This document shows positions 33,740-41,146 of a stretch of 64,000 nucleotides of DNA, one piece after another. Made by a program: the position numbers and the translations under genes. The stretch spans positions 1 to 64,000 of the forward strand of contig NZ_CP007588.1 of NCBI RefSeq assembly GCF_000732905.1. Direction: 5' to 3'. Under the pieces are notes generated by a model. That model saw only the letters and a program-made list of their open reading frames with translations. It ran no database searches and was not told where the DNA came from. Source of the DNA: Weissella tructae. Lineage in GTDB: Bacteria; Bacillota; Bacilli; Lactobacillales; Lactobacillaceae. The stretch's first letter is position 1. The number at the start of each line of letters is the position of its first letter.

Positions 33740-34342
33740 ATGAAATTCGTTAAAAAAGTGATTTTTGTTATTTTGGGTTTGGGATTGTTAGCGTTAGGGG
33801 CTGCAATCTTGAGTGCTTCTGGAGTTGGTGTTGATCCATATACGGCAATGAACTTGGGAATTGGGCAAGTTACCGGACTTGGATTGGGAACAGCGCAATT
33901 ACTTGTGAATGTTGTCTTGTTTGTGTTTGTTATTTTGAATCGACCAAGTGTTATCGGATTAGGAACAGCCATCAACATTGTGTTTGTGGGATATGCTGTT
34001 CAATTCTTCAGTGGCATTTTAAATAATGGACCATTGAATCTACAAGCGAATTATTTTGTCATGGCGCTTGGGCTTGTTGTTGGGATTCTAGTATATGCGC
34101 TTGGAATTACAATGTATGTTGATGCGGGCTTAGGACAAGCTCCTTATGAAGCAGTTGCGCTTATTTTGAGTGATAAGTTGGGAACGACTTATTCAATGGT
34201 TCGTACAACACAAGACGTGTTAGTACTTGCGTTAGCTTTGGTTTGTGCCGGATTTACGTACGTTGGAATTGGAACGATTATCTGTGCTGTTGGGACAGGA
34301 AGTTTAATTACAGCGTGGCGTAAAGTTTTGCCAGGTGTTTAA
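33740..34342 (+). CDS. YczE/YyaS-type membrane protein
   Basis: A 200-residue protein with five to six predicted membrane helices. The repeated glycine/proline signatures GVGVDPYTAMN (residues 29-39) and AGLGQAPYEAV (about 130-140) mark the YczE/YitT-like superfamily. The function of these proteins is not established. The SD GGAGGAG precedes the ATG, and TATACT at 33682-33687 is a probable -10. A terminator follows, so it is separate from the YitT gene downstream. Confidence 0.88.
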   Translation: MKFVKKVIFVILGLGLLALGAAILSASGVGVDPYTAMNLGIGQVTGLGLGTAQLLVNVVLFVFVILNRPSVIGLGTAINIVFVGYAVQFFSGILNNGPLNLQANYFVMALGLVVGILVYALGITMYVDAGLGQAPYEAVALILSDKLGTTYSMVRTTQDVLVLALALVCAGFTYVGIGTIICAVGTGSLITAWRKVLPGV

Positions 34343-34358
34343 AGTAAAATATACGTTA

Positions 34359-34386
34359 GACTACCCTTTTGAGGGTAGTTTTTTAT
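34359..34386 (+). terminator. Terminator after the YczE-type gene
   Basis: ACTACCCT pairs with AGGGTAGT around TTTG, followed by a T-run. Confidence 0.85.
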
Positions 34387-34523
34387 TTTTATTTTATATA
34401 TAAATAAAAAAATCGCGAAAACACGCGTAGTATGCGGTAAATAAATGCTTCTTACATGGTTTTTTAAGGTTAATTCCCATATAATGAGAATAACAACTAA
34501 ATGATTTGAAGGAGATATTATTC

Positions 34524-35378
34524 ATGAGAAAACGCCGTCAAAAGCTTATAAATGCAACTTGGTTTCGTACATTAGTAATACTATTTGCTCTAGAATTAAT
34601 TGCAATCGCGATTAATTTCTTTTATGCCCCGATTAACGTCGCCGCAGGAGGTGCAACTGGTGTATCTATCTTGTTGAATGCTGCATTTGGCTTGGATCGT
34701 GCGTTGACCGTATTGGTTATCAACTTAATGATGATTGCCTTAGCCGCATGCTTCTTAGAAGCACGTGTGGTCAAGAATATCGCCTTTGGAAGTCTTTCCT
34801 TACCCGTTTTGATGCATTATACGCCCAGCTTTCAAGTTGTGGATGATAGTCTGATGGCGGTAATTATTGGTGGAGCAGTTTTTGCTACAGGAGTAGCGAT
34901 GCTATATCGTTTAGATGCCTCTGCCGGAGGAACAACAGTACCACCAATGATTTTGAAGAAGTATTTTAATATTAATACTGCGTATTCATTGTTAGCGATT
35001 GATATGCTGATTACGGTGTTTAATTTGTTTGTTGCTGGAACAAACGCTTTCTTCTTGGCTGGATTCTCATTGGTTATCACATCAATGGTGATGCGTCGTA
35101 TTGAGACAGGGTTAGATTTGAAGCAACAAGTAACGATTATGAGTAATGATTATGGACAAGCAATTCGCGATGCGTTGTTGGCTGAAGAACAAAGTTTAAC
35201 AATTTTTGATGTGCGTGGTGGATATACTGATAATAATCGAGAAATGTTGATGGTCTTAGTGGATAGCCAAGATTATGGACACTTAATTCGTATTATTCGT
35301 GATATTGATGATGAAGCCTTTGTGGTCACAACGAATGTTACGGAATCACATGGTGGTACAATGCGACTAGGATCATAA
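34524..35378 (+). CDS. YitT family protein (DUF161 + DUF2179)
   Basis: A 284-residue membrane protein. The ATG at 34524 is supported by AAGGAGA 9 bases upstream, which lies inside the longer open frame. Five to six helices (about 15-200) include the NVAAGGATGVSILL and ASAGGTTVPPMIL repeats. The cytosolic C-terminal ferredoxin-like DUF2179 domain covers about 215-280. The function is unknown; a transport role is often assumed. TATAAT at 34480-34485 is the likely -10. The zinc-ribbon gene follows 38 bases later. Confidence 0.9.
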   Translation: MRKRRQKLINATWFRTLVILFALELIAIAINFFYAPINVAAGGATGVSILLNAAFGLDRALTVLVINLMMIALAACFLEARVVKNIAFGSLSLPVLMHYTPSFQVVDDSLMAVIIGGAVFATGVAMLYRLDASAGGTTVPPMILKKYFNINTAYSLLAIDMLITVFNLFVAGTNAFFLAGFSLVITSMVMRRIETGLDLKQQVTIMSNDYGQAIRDALLAEEQSLTIFDVRGGYTDNNREMLMVLVDSQDYGHLIRIIRDIDDEAFVVTTNVTESHGGTMRLGS

Positions 35379-35416
35379 AAAGACGGTTTTTATAGAAGTA
35401 ATGGTGGAAATAGGAA

Positions 35417-35710
35417 ATGATGAAGTTAAAAAAGTACTGTCAAAGTTGTGGCATTAAATTGACCGCTGAGAATGCAGGTACAAATGCAGATGGATCAGAA
35501 AGTCATCTGTATTGTGGTGTTTGCTTTGTAAAAGGACGTTACACACAACCATATTTAACGTACCGTGATATGGTTAAGCGTGGATATGTGTCATTTAAAG
35601 AACAAAATTTACCTTGGTGGCGTCGTGTTGCATGTATTATTGCATTCCCAATATTTTTGCGTACTTTGGCCCGTTGGCGTAGCGAGGTGTGTCTTAAAAA
35701 GATATTGTAG
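35417..35710 (+). CDS. Small zinc-ribbon protein
   Basis: A 97-residue protein with a treble-Cys zinc site: CQSCGIKL near residue 8 and YCGVCFVKG near residue 33, four cysteines in CxxC pairs. The rest is basic and ends in a short hydrophobic stretch (RVACIIAFPIFL), possibly membrane-associating. Proteins with this N-terminal ribbon are common but uncharacterised. An ATG at 35420 is an equal alternative start. It probably shares transcription with the YitT gene. Confidence 0.82.
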   Translation: MMKLKKYCQSCGIKLTAENAGTNADGSESHLYCGVCFVKGRYTQPYLTYRDMVKRGYVSFKEQNLPWWRRVACIIAFPIFLRTLARWRSEVCLKKIL

Positions 35711-35983
35711 TTATTACTAAAGGGCGTTAAACACTGATATATAAGGGTTTTTTGGTTTTTTCATAATATATTTTATGGATAAAAAAGGTAATTTTCGAAA
35801 AAAGATGGAATTATCTTAAAGTTATCTTAATTCATTTAAATTAGGCTGTTAATTTAATTTTTTCAATGAAAATTAAAACAAAAAACATTTTTTTGTATAT
35901 AAAATATAACGTATATAATCTAGTAAAACGTTATAATATGCGATTTTTTTGAAAAAACAATGAAAAATAAACGTATTGATGTG
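35711..35983. other. AT-rich intergenic stretch without recognised features
   Basis: About 270 very AT-rich bases with A and T tracts follow the zinc-ribbon gene. I see no credible gene or terminator here. The promoter of the first small RNA begins at 35984. Confidence 0.5.
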
Positions 35984-36169
35984 TTGATTTTTATATTCAG
36001 AGACGGTATTATAATAAATGTTGAAAGGGCGACCTTTCGACATCCCATATAGTAACATACACTACTCATATTTTCGCAGCTTTCCCAACTGCGAACCTAC
36101 TCCGATTCCCTGTCTTTCCCAGCCTGTCTTGATCCGAAAAAGCCCTGGACTCCCAACCAGGGCTTTTTT
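35984..36169 (+). ncRNA. C-rich small RNA A (promoter included)
   Basis: The promoter is TTGATT (35984-35989), a 17-bp spacer and TATTAT (36007-36012), giving a start near 36019. The RNA opens with hairpin GTTGAAAGG/CCTTTCGAC (36020-36041). A second hairpin TTCGCAG/CTGCGAA exposes loop CTTTCCCAA. A single-stranded stretch contains several TCCC/TTCCC repeats. The terminator AAGCCCTGG/CCAGGGCTT (36140-36165) has loop ACTCCCAA. UCCC-type unpaired motifs are typical of Gram-positive RNAs that pair with SD sequences. The 66-codon frame across it runs through the terminator and is not coding. Confidence 0.7.
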
Positions 36170-36265
36170 GTTGCATTTTTTATCTATTTATATAGATAAA
36201 AGAATGGAAACCACATAAAATCAAAAAAATACTTATTTAAGGTTAGTTTTATTTGATTTTATTTT

Positions 36266-36483
36266 TTGTTTAAGTTGCAAGCGTTATTATTATTTATGTC
36301 GAAAGGGATAACCAATCGACAACCCAAGCAAAAACATATACTCATAATTGTCATCTGATGAAGATGACAGCTCCTATTCCTAAATTGGGTGTTCGAGAGA
36401 ACATCTGTTAATTGTCTACATATATGCCCCTAACATATGTGTAGACTAGAACGACCACGAAACCTCATTCGTGGTCGTTTTTT
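36266..36483 (+). ncRNA. C-rich small RNA B, related to RNA A (promoter included)
   Basis: The promoter is TTGTTT (36266-36271), a 16-bp spacer and TATTAT (36288-36293), with the RNA starting near 36298. The 5' part resembles RNA A: TGTCGAAAGGG...ACC...TCGACA.CCC, then AACATA and CTCATA. A hairpin TGTCATCT/AGATGACA follows, then unpaired CTCCTATTCC, then a strong hairpin GTCTACATAT/ATATGTGTAGAC with loop containing GCCCC. The terminator ACGACCACGAA/TTCGTGGTCGT ends at about 36483. The shared 5' end with a different 3' half suggests duplication and divergence. Confidence 0.7.
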
Positions 36484-36509
36484 ATTTAACAAAAATAGAA
36501 AAAATAGAT

Positions 36510-36538
36510 TTGGCAAATCAGATAAATAGTGCTAATAT
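36510..36538 (+). promoter_or_regulatory. Promoter of the 51-residue membrane protein
   Basis: TTGGCA (36510-36515), a 17-bp spacer and TAATAT (36533-36538), extended by TGC. A strong promoter for so small a gene. Confidence 0.75.
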
Positions 36539-36578
36539 AGTCATCTGTATTTAAAACACATAGATTTATGGAGGTATT

Positions 36579-36734
36579 ATGAAAGATAAAGCTGTACATA
36601 TGGAAAAGTTAATTGTGCTATTTTTAGCGATGTTGTTGGTGGGAGGGGCTTGTTTAGCAATTACAGGTCACTACACACACTATACATTTGGGCAACAAAC
36701 GCCAGCGCAAGAACAACAAAACTTGGTTTATTAG
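36579..36734 (+). CDS. Small single-pass membrane protein
   Basis: A 51-residue protein with a charged N-terminus (MKDKAVHMEK), one membrane helix at about 11-29 (LIVLFLAMLLVGGACLAI) and a polar Gln-rich tail. GGAGG lies 4 bases before the ATG, and a consensus-like promoter lies upstream. An in-frame ATG at residue 8 is possible but lacks an SD. I do not recognise the family. It sits between the two small RNAs and the metK riboswitch. Confidence 0.68.
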   Translation: MKDKAVHMEKLIVLFLAMLLVGGACLAITGHYTHYTFGQQTPAQEQQNLVY

Positions 36735-36805
36735 TTTGGAGTCTTGATTCTCCTAGCTAAACCAGTTAGAATAATTACTTAGACAAAAAACAAATAATCA
36801 GACAA

Positions 36806-36945
36806 CCTATCAAGAGTTCAGGGAGGGAGTAGACCCGATGATCTGGCGCCAGCTTACCCCTATTTGGGCGATGTGGTAATTTCTAGCAGATAGGCACATA
36901 TCGAACCCCGACATGTTGCCTAGTATCAGGTATGTCGGGGTTATT
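36806..36945 (+). promoter_or_regulatory. S-box (SAM-I) riboswitch of metK
   Basis: P1 pairs CCTATC (36806-36811) with GATAGG (36889-36894). The aptamer core shows TCAAGAG, GAGGGAGTAGACCCGATGA (kink-turn region) and GTGGTAATTTCTAGCAGA. The terminator AACCCCGACAT/ATGTCGGGGTT lies at 36904-36942. A TAGGCA/TGCCTA pair can form the antiterminator. The P2/P3 junction (ATGATCTGGCGCC) departs from the usual GAAGCCCGGCAACC. SAM binding should stop transcription before metK. Confidence 0.85.
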
Positions 36946-36969
36946 TATTTCCAGAAGGGGAGATATATT

Positions 36970-38163
36970 ATGATTGAAAAGCGCTTATTTACTTCAGAAT
37001 CAGTTTCTGAAGGACACCCAGACAAGGTTTCGGACCAAATTTCAGATGCCATTTTGGATGCTGTTTTGGCCGAAGACCCACAAGCTCGTACAGCGATCGA
37101 AACATCAGTAACAACAGGTTACGTGAATGTGTTTGGTGAAATCTCAACGAGTGCCTACGTGAACATTAACCAAATTGTACGTGATACTTTGACACGTATT
37201 GGTTATGACGACCCAGATGCTGGATTCCTAGCAGATGACGTGCACGTTGGAATTACAATTGACGAACAATCACCCGACATTGCTCAAGGTGTTGATTCTG
37301 CGATTGAACAACGTGAAGATGGTGGAAAAGATCCTTTGGATGAAATCGGAGCCGGAGACCAAGGTTTGATGTTTGGTTACGCAACGAACGAAACTGAAGA
37401 ATTTATGCCATTGTCAGTTGTTTTGTCACACGAATTGGTTAAGAAGCAAGCTGAACTACGTCGTTCAGGTGCATTGAACTACTTGTTGCCTGACGCAAAG
37501 GCACAAGTAACGGTTGAATTAGATGACAATGACCAACCAACACGTATTGATGCTGTTGTGTTGTCAACACAACACCGTGAAAACGTGACTTTGGAACAAT
37601 TGCGTGCCGATGTACGTGAACAAATCATTGACCCAATTCTACCAGCAGAATTAGTTGACGAAGACACACGTTACTACATTAACCCAACAGGTCGTTTCGT
37701 AATTGGAGGACCTAAGGGTGACTCAGGTATGACTGGTCGTAAGATCATCGTGGACACTTACGGTGGATACGCTCGTCATGGTGGTGGTGCCTTCTCAGGA
37801 AAGGACGCAACTAAGGTTGACCGTTCTGCTGCCTACGCGGTTCGTCACATTGCCAAGAACATTGTTGCGGCTGAATTGGCTGACAAGGTTGAACTACAAG
37901 TTGCGTACGCTATTGGTGTTGCAGCGCCTGTTTCAATCAACGTAAATACATTTGGTACTGGTAAGGTTAGTGATACTGAATTGGTTTCTGCTGTACGTGA
38001 ATTGTTTGAATTACGTCCTGCTGGAATCATTGCGGAATTGGATCTACGTCAACCACGTTACCAAGCAACGGCAGCTTATGGACACTTTGGTCGTCCTGAG
38101 CTAGACTTGCCATGGGAACGCCTAAACAAGGTTGAAGACCTAAAGGCTTACTTTAATAAGTAA
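36970..38163 (+). CDS. metK: S-adenosylmethionine synthetase
   Basis: A 397-residue enzyme that makes SAM from methionine and ATP. The ATG at 36970 follows AAGGGGAG by 7 bases; the open frame extends upstream into the riboswitch terminator, which rules out the longer start. Motifs [12 protein letters not shown] (15-26), [12 protein letters not shown] and [13 protein letters not shown] are all present. It is under S-box control, which fits its product. A terminator follows. Confidence 0.97.
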   Translation: MIEKRLFTSESVSEGHPDKVSDQISDAILDAVLAEDPQARTAIETSVTTGYVNVFGEISTSAYVNINQIVRDTLTRIGYDDPDAGFLADDVHVGITIDEQSPDIAQGVDSAIEQREDGGKDPLDEIGAGDQGLMFGYATNETEEFMPLSVVLSHELVKKQAELRRSGALNYLLPDAKAQVTVELDDNDQPTRIDAVVLSTQHRENVTLEQLRADVREQIIDPILPAELVDEDTRYYINPTGRFVIGGPKGDSGMTGRKIIVDTYGGYARHGGGAFSGKDATKVDRSAAYAVRHIAKNIVAAELADKVELQVAYAIGVAAPVSINVNTFGTGKVSDTELVSAVRELFELRPAGIIAELDLRQPRYQATAAYGHFGRPELDLPWERLNKVEDLKAYFNK

Positions 38164-38169
38164 ACAAAA

Positions 38170-38197
38170 AAGTACCTATATTATATAGGTACTTTTT
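38170..38197 (+). terminator. Terminator after metK
   Basis: AAAGTACCTATA pairs with TATAGGTACTTT with a short loop, then T. Confidence 0.88.
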
Positions 38198-38309
38198 CTT
38201 TATCATTAAAACACTAAATACACATGATGAAACGCATATGACTGTTTTGTTAGGTGGCCCATTGTATGGCATAATGTAAGATAACTAAACTGAGATTGGG
38301 ATAATAGAT

Positions 38310-39704
38310 ATGAGACCTAAAGTAAACATTCCCGTGAAAATGGGCGAACACCATACTGGTGTCGTACAAGAAGTGCAATATAATGGGCAAGCCGTTGTAT
38401 TGGTGGATGAATATCCAATTCACTTGGACAATGCATATCCAAATGAAGAAGTGACATTTGAAATCACACAAGTTAACCGTAAATTTGCGCGTGCAGTATT
38501 GGTAGATGTTGTGACACCTTCAGTAGACCGTGTTGATGCAGGGCGTGATGATTTGTTGATGACGGGAATTGCGCCATATATTAATTTAGCGTACCCAGCA
38601 CAATTACAATTGAAGCAACAACAAGTTGAAAAGATATTTGAACGTGCTGGTGTACCTGCTAATGTTGCACCAACGATTGGTATGGAAGATCCAACTCATT
38701 ACCGAAACAAGACGGTTGTACCAATGCAATATCGAGACGGGAAGTTGCAGACAGGATTTATCAAACGTGGAACGCCAGATACGATTGTGCCGTTAGATGA
38801 TTACTTCGTGAATGACCCTGTCATTGATGAGGTTATTGGATTAGTGCGTGACGTTTTGGACCGCCATAAGGTATCTATCTATTCAGACGTAACTGAACAA
38901 GGTGAGATGCGCTATATCATGGTACGTCGAGGTTACTACACACATGAAACAATGGTTGTGTTAGTGACGCAAACAGACACACTACAAGATGAAGCAGAGA
39001 TTGCACAAGAAATTGCCGCAATTGTACCGGGGATAAAGAGTATCGTCTTAAATCACAACCCACGTTCATTACATTTGATGACGTCTGGTGATAATCGTAC
39101 GCTTTGGGGTGCGGATGCAATTCATGATCAACTGTTGGGCATCGATTTTGAAATCGGACCTAATTCTTTCTACCAAGTTAATCCACAAACGACAGAAGTA
39201 CTTTATGCATTAGCGGCGGAGAAGGCTAAATTAACACCAAATGATACAGTGATTGATGCGTATTCAGGTATTGGAACAATTGGTCTTTCTGTGGCTAATC
39301 AAGTTAAGGAAGTCATTGGAGTGGAATGGGTTGCGCGTGCGGTAGAAGACGCTGAAAAGAACGTGGCCAACAATGAAATTACAAATGCTCGTTTTGTGAC
39401 AGGGGATGCACCTGCTCAAATGAAAGCGTGGCATGCGGAAGGTGTTCGTCCAGAAGTTGTGTTCGTAGATCCAACTCGTCCAGGATTAACACCTGAATTG
39501 ATGGATGCGGTTGTGGCAATGCGTCCAACGCGTTTTGTCTACATTTCATGTAATCCTGAAACAATGGCTCGCGACGCTCGCTACATGCTAGATAAGGGCT
39601 TTGTATTGCATGGAGATGTGCAACCGCTCGATCAATTCCCACAAACAGCACACGTTGAGACTGTAGCCGTGTTTGTACCAGGAGAAGATAGTAATGAAGA
39701 TTAA
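38310..39704 (+). CDS. rlmD: 23S rRNA (uracil-5-)-methyltransferase, RlmD/RlmCD type
   Basis: A 464-residue SAM-dependent enzyme of the TrmA/RumA family that forms m5U in 23S rRNA. An N-terminal TRAM-like OB domain covers about 1-65. The SAM motif DAYSGIGTIGLSVA lies near residue 315. The motif VDPTRPGL and the catalytic cysteine in YISCNPETMARD are near the C-terminus. The iron-sulfur cysteines of E. coli RlmD are not evident, as in many Firmicutes relatives. The exact uridine cannot be told from sequence. It overlaps the next small gene by 11 bases. Confidence 0.9.
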   Translation: MRPKVNIPVKMGEHHTGVVQEVQYNGQAVVLVDEYPIHLDNAYPNEEVTFEITQVNRKFARAVLVDVVTPSVDRVDAGRDDLLMTGIAPYINLAYPAQLQLKQQQVEKIFERAGVPANVAPTIGMEDPTHYRNKTVVPMQYRDGKLQTGFIKRGTPDTIVPLDDYFVNDPVIDEVIGLVRDVLDRHKVSIYSDVTEQGEMRYIMVRRGYYTHETMVVLVTQTDTLQDEAEIAQEIAAIVPGIKSIVLNHNPRSLHLMTSGDNRTLWGADAIHDQLLGIDFEIGPNSFYQVNPQTTEVLYALAAEKAKLTPNDTVIDAYSGIGTIGLSVANQVKEVIGVEWVARAVEDAEKNVANNEITNARFVTGDAPAQMKAWHAEGVRPEVVFVDPTRPGLTPELMDAVVAMRPTRFVYISCNPETMARDARYMLDKGFVLHGDVQPLDQFPQTAHVETVAVFVPGEDSNED

Positions 39705-39867
39705 GAAAAGTACGTTTTACATGGTTGTTTTGATGTTTTTGTTTGTTGTGGCAATGACAAGCATTAAGCAAAATAACCCATGGTTAGCAGTTCCGGTAAT
39801 GGTGATTATTTTTGCTATTATCGTTAAGTGGTCAATCGAACGTTTTAAAGAAACACATCGTAAATAA
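39694..39867 (+). CDS. Small membrane protein
   Basis: A 57-residue protein with a basic N-terminus (MKIKKSTFYM), two hydrophobic segments (about 8-22 and 30-45) and a basic tail (ERFKETHRK). AGGAGAAGAT precedes the ATG within the end of the methyltransferase gene, so it is translationally coupled. I do not recognise the family. Confidence 0.75.
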   Translation: MKIKKSTFYMVVLMFLFVVAMTSIKQNNPWLAVPVMVIIFAIIVKWSIERFKETHRK

Positions 39868-39877
39868 TAATTATAAA

Positions 39878-39913
39878 AAGCCTGATTCACGGTGCGTGAA
39901 TCAGGCTTTTTAT
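39878..39913. terminator. Bidirectional terminator between the small membrane protein and tag
   Basis: AAAAGCCTGATTCACG pairs with CGTGAATCAGGCTTTT, with A and T runs on both sides. Confidence 0.9.
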
Positions 39914-39926
39914 TGGCATCTATTTA

Positions 39927-40481
39927 TTAATCTTGATGTTTAAAACAATACACCACATGATCGTCGACCATACCAATGGCCTGCATAAATGCATATATGG
40001 TGGTAGAACCGACGAATTTAAAACCATGTTTTTTAAGGTCTTTACTAATGATATCGGATAATGCTGTGGTTGCGGGGACGTCTGCTATAGTCGTCCAATG
40101 ATTCACGAGAGGTTCGTCAACGAATTGCCAGATATAATTATCGAAACTCCCAAACTCATTTTGAATGTTCATGAAAGCTTGGGCATTTGATATAGTTGCT
40201 TCGATTTTCCGCTTATGGCGAATAACGCCAGTGTCTAGCATCAGTGCATCAACTTTTTCGGCTTGATACTGTGCAATCAGCTGATAGTTGAAATGGTCAT
40301 ATGCGGCGCGAAGGGTGCTTCGTTTGCGTAAAATAGTTGACCAACTTAAACCAGCTTGCATTGTTTCTAAAAACAATGTTTCAAAGAGTTCCGTATCATC
40401 GTGTGTTACGACACCCCATTCGTTGTCGTGATAGATAGAATCTTGTTCACTTACGTTAGCCCAGTCACAGCGTGTTAGCAT
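39927..40481 (-). CDS. tag: DNA-3-methyladenine glycosylase I
   Basis: A 184-residue base-excision enzyme that removes 3-methyladenine. The start RCDWANVSEQDSIYHDNEWGV matches TAG. Zinc-snap ligands are visible: Cys5 and His18 near the N-terminus, His175 and Cys179 near the C-terminus (HVVYC). The length is normal. It lies 25 bases after the methyltransferase gene on the same strand, probably in one unit. The SD is weak (AGG). Confidence 0.94.
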   Translation of the reverse strand: MLTRCDWANVSEQDSIYHDNEWGVVTHDDTELFETLFLETMQAGLSWSTILRKRSTLRAAYDHFNYQLIAQYQAEKVDALMLDTGVIRHKRKIEATISNAQAFMNIQNEFGSFDNYIWQFVDEPLVNHWTTIADVPATTALSDIISKDLKKHGFKFVGSTTIYAFMQAIGMVDDHVVYCFKHQD

Positions 40482-40506
40482 GAACGTACCTCGCGTTTAT
40501 ATCTGA

Positions 40507-41019
40507 TTATTTACGTTGTAAAAGTAGGGCTGTTTCACCAATCAATAAATCAGTGAATTGTTCAACTTCATACGTATTGGTAGGTAATTTCGTTGCATAT
40601 TCTGCAATATTGGCAATATGCGCCGCTTGAGGTGCTAGTAACAAAATTAGACCATTTTCTTTTAAGTTCAAAAGAAGCATCTTGATTGTTGTTAGTAGTG
40701 TCTCTTGATTATCGTTTTCGTCAATTTGAAAAATTGCAGCACCAATTGGTGTAGTTGGATCTAAGTAATTGGGGATGGCGGTGTATGGCTTGCTAATTAG
40801 ATCCACTCGTTCATGAAGCCCGCTTAAAAACAAAGACGTTGCGACGTCATCGATATGAGCTTTAGTTTCTGAAAAAGCCAAGACTTTTCCGTCGACTCCT
40901 ACGCGACTAGCTAGGAAACGTGTGATATCACCATGGTTGATGGTTGCATCAATCGTTAAATCTCCAATTTGAATAGCTTCATCGAGCGTTGTTTGCGCTA
41001 ATTTTTGTACAGAACGCAT
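40507..41019 (-). CDS. YtqB/MnmM-like class I methyltransferase
   Basis: A 170-residue Rossmann-like protein. LAQTTLDEAIQIGDLTIDAT resembles the N-terminus of YtqB (MnmM, a tRNA U34 mnm5s2U methyltransferase). The SAM motif, usually DATxGNGxDT, reads DATINHGDIT here, so the glycine loop is degenerate. The middle part (GAAIFQIDEND) and LKENGLILLLAP fit the family. Whether it still binds SAM is open. GGAGGAAATGCC precedes the ATG. It is divergent from leuS and upstream of tag. Confidence 0.7.
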   Translation of the reverse strand: MRSVQKLAQTTLDEAIQIGDLTIDATINHGDITRFLASRVGVDGKVLAFSETKAHIDDVATSLFLSGLHERVDLISKPYTAIPNYLDPTTPIGAAIFQIDENDNQETLLTTIKMLLLNLKENGLILLLAPQAAHIANIAEYATKLPTNTYEVEQFTDLLIGETALLLQRK

Positions 41020-41146
41020 GGCATTTCCTCCGGTTTAAGATATTGGTTTCAGTGTACCATAAAACCAAGGACGACATTAGGTGTGGAACATTGAAAGCAA
41101 GGCTATTTTTTGGTACAGTTAAGTGATTAAAGTGAGGATATTTAAA

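Noticed and set aside
36018-36218. A 66-codon frame over small RNA A
   Set aside because: It runs through a strong terminator and has no SD; the RNA structure explains the sequence better.
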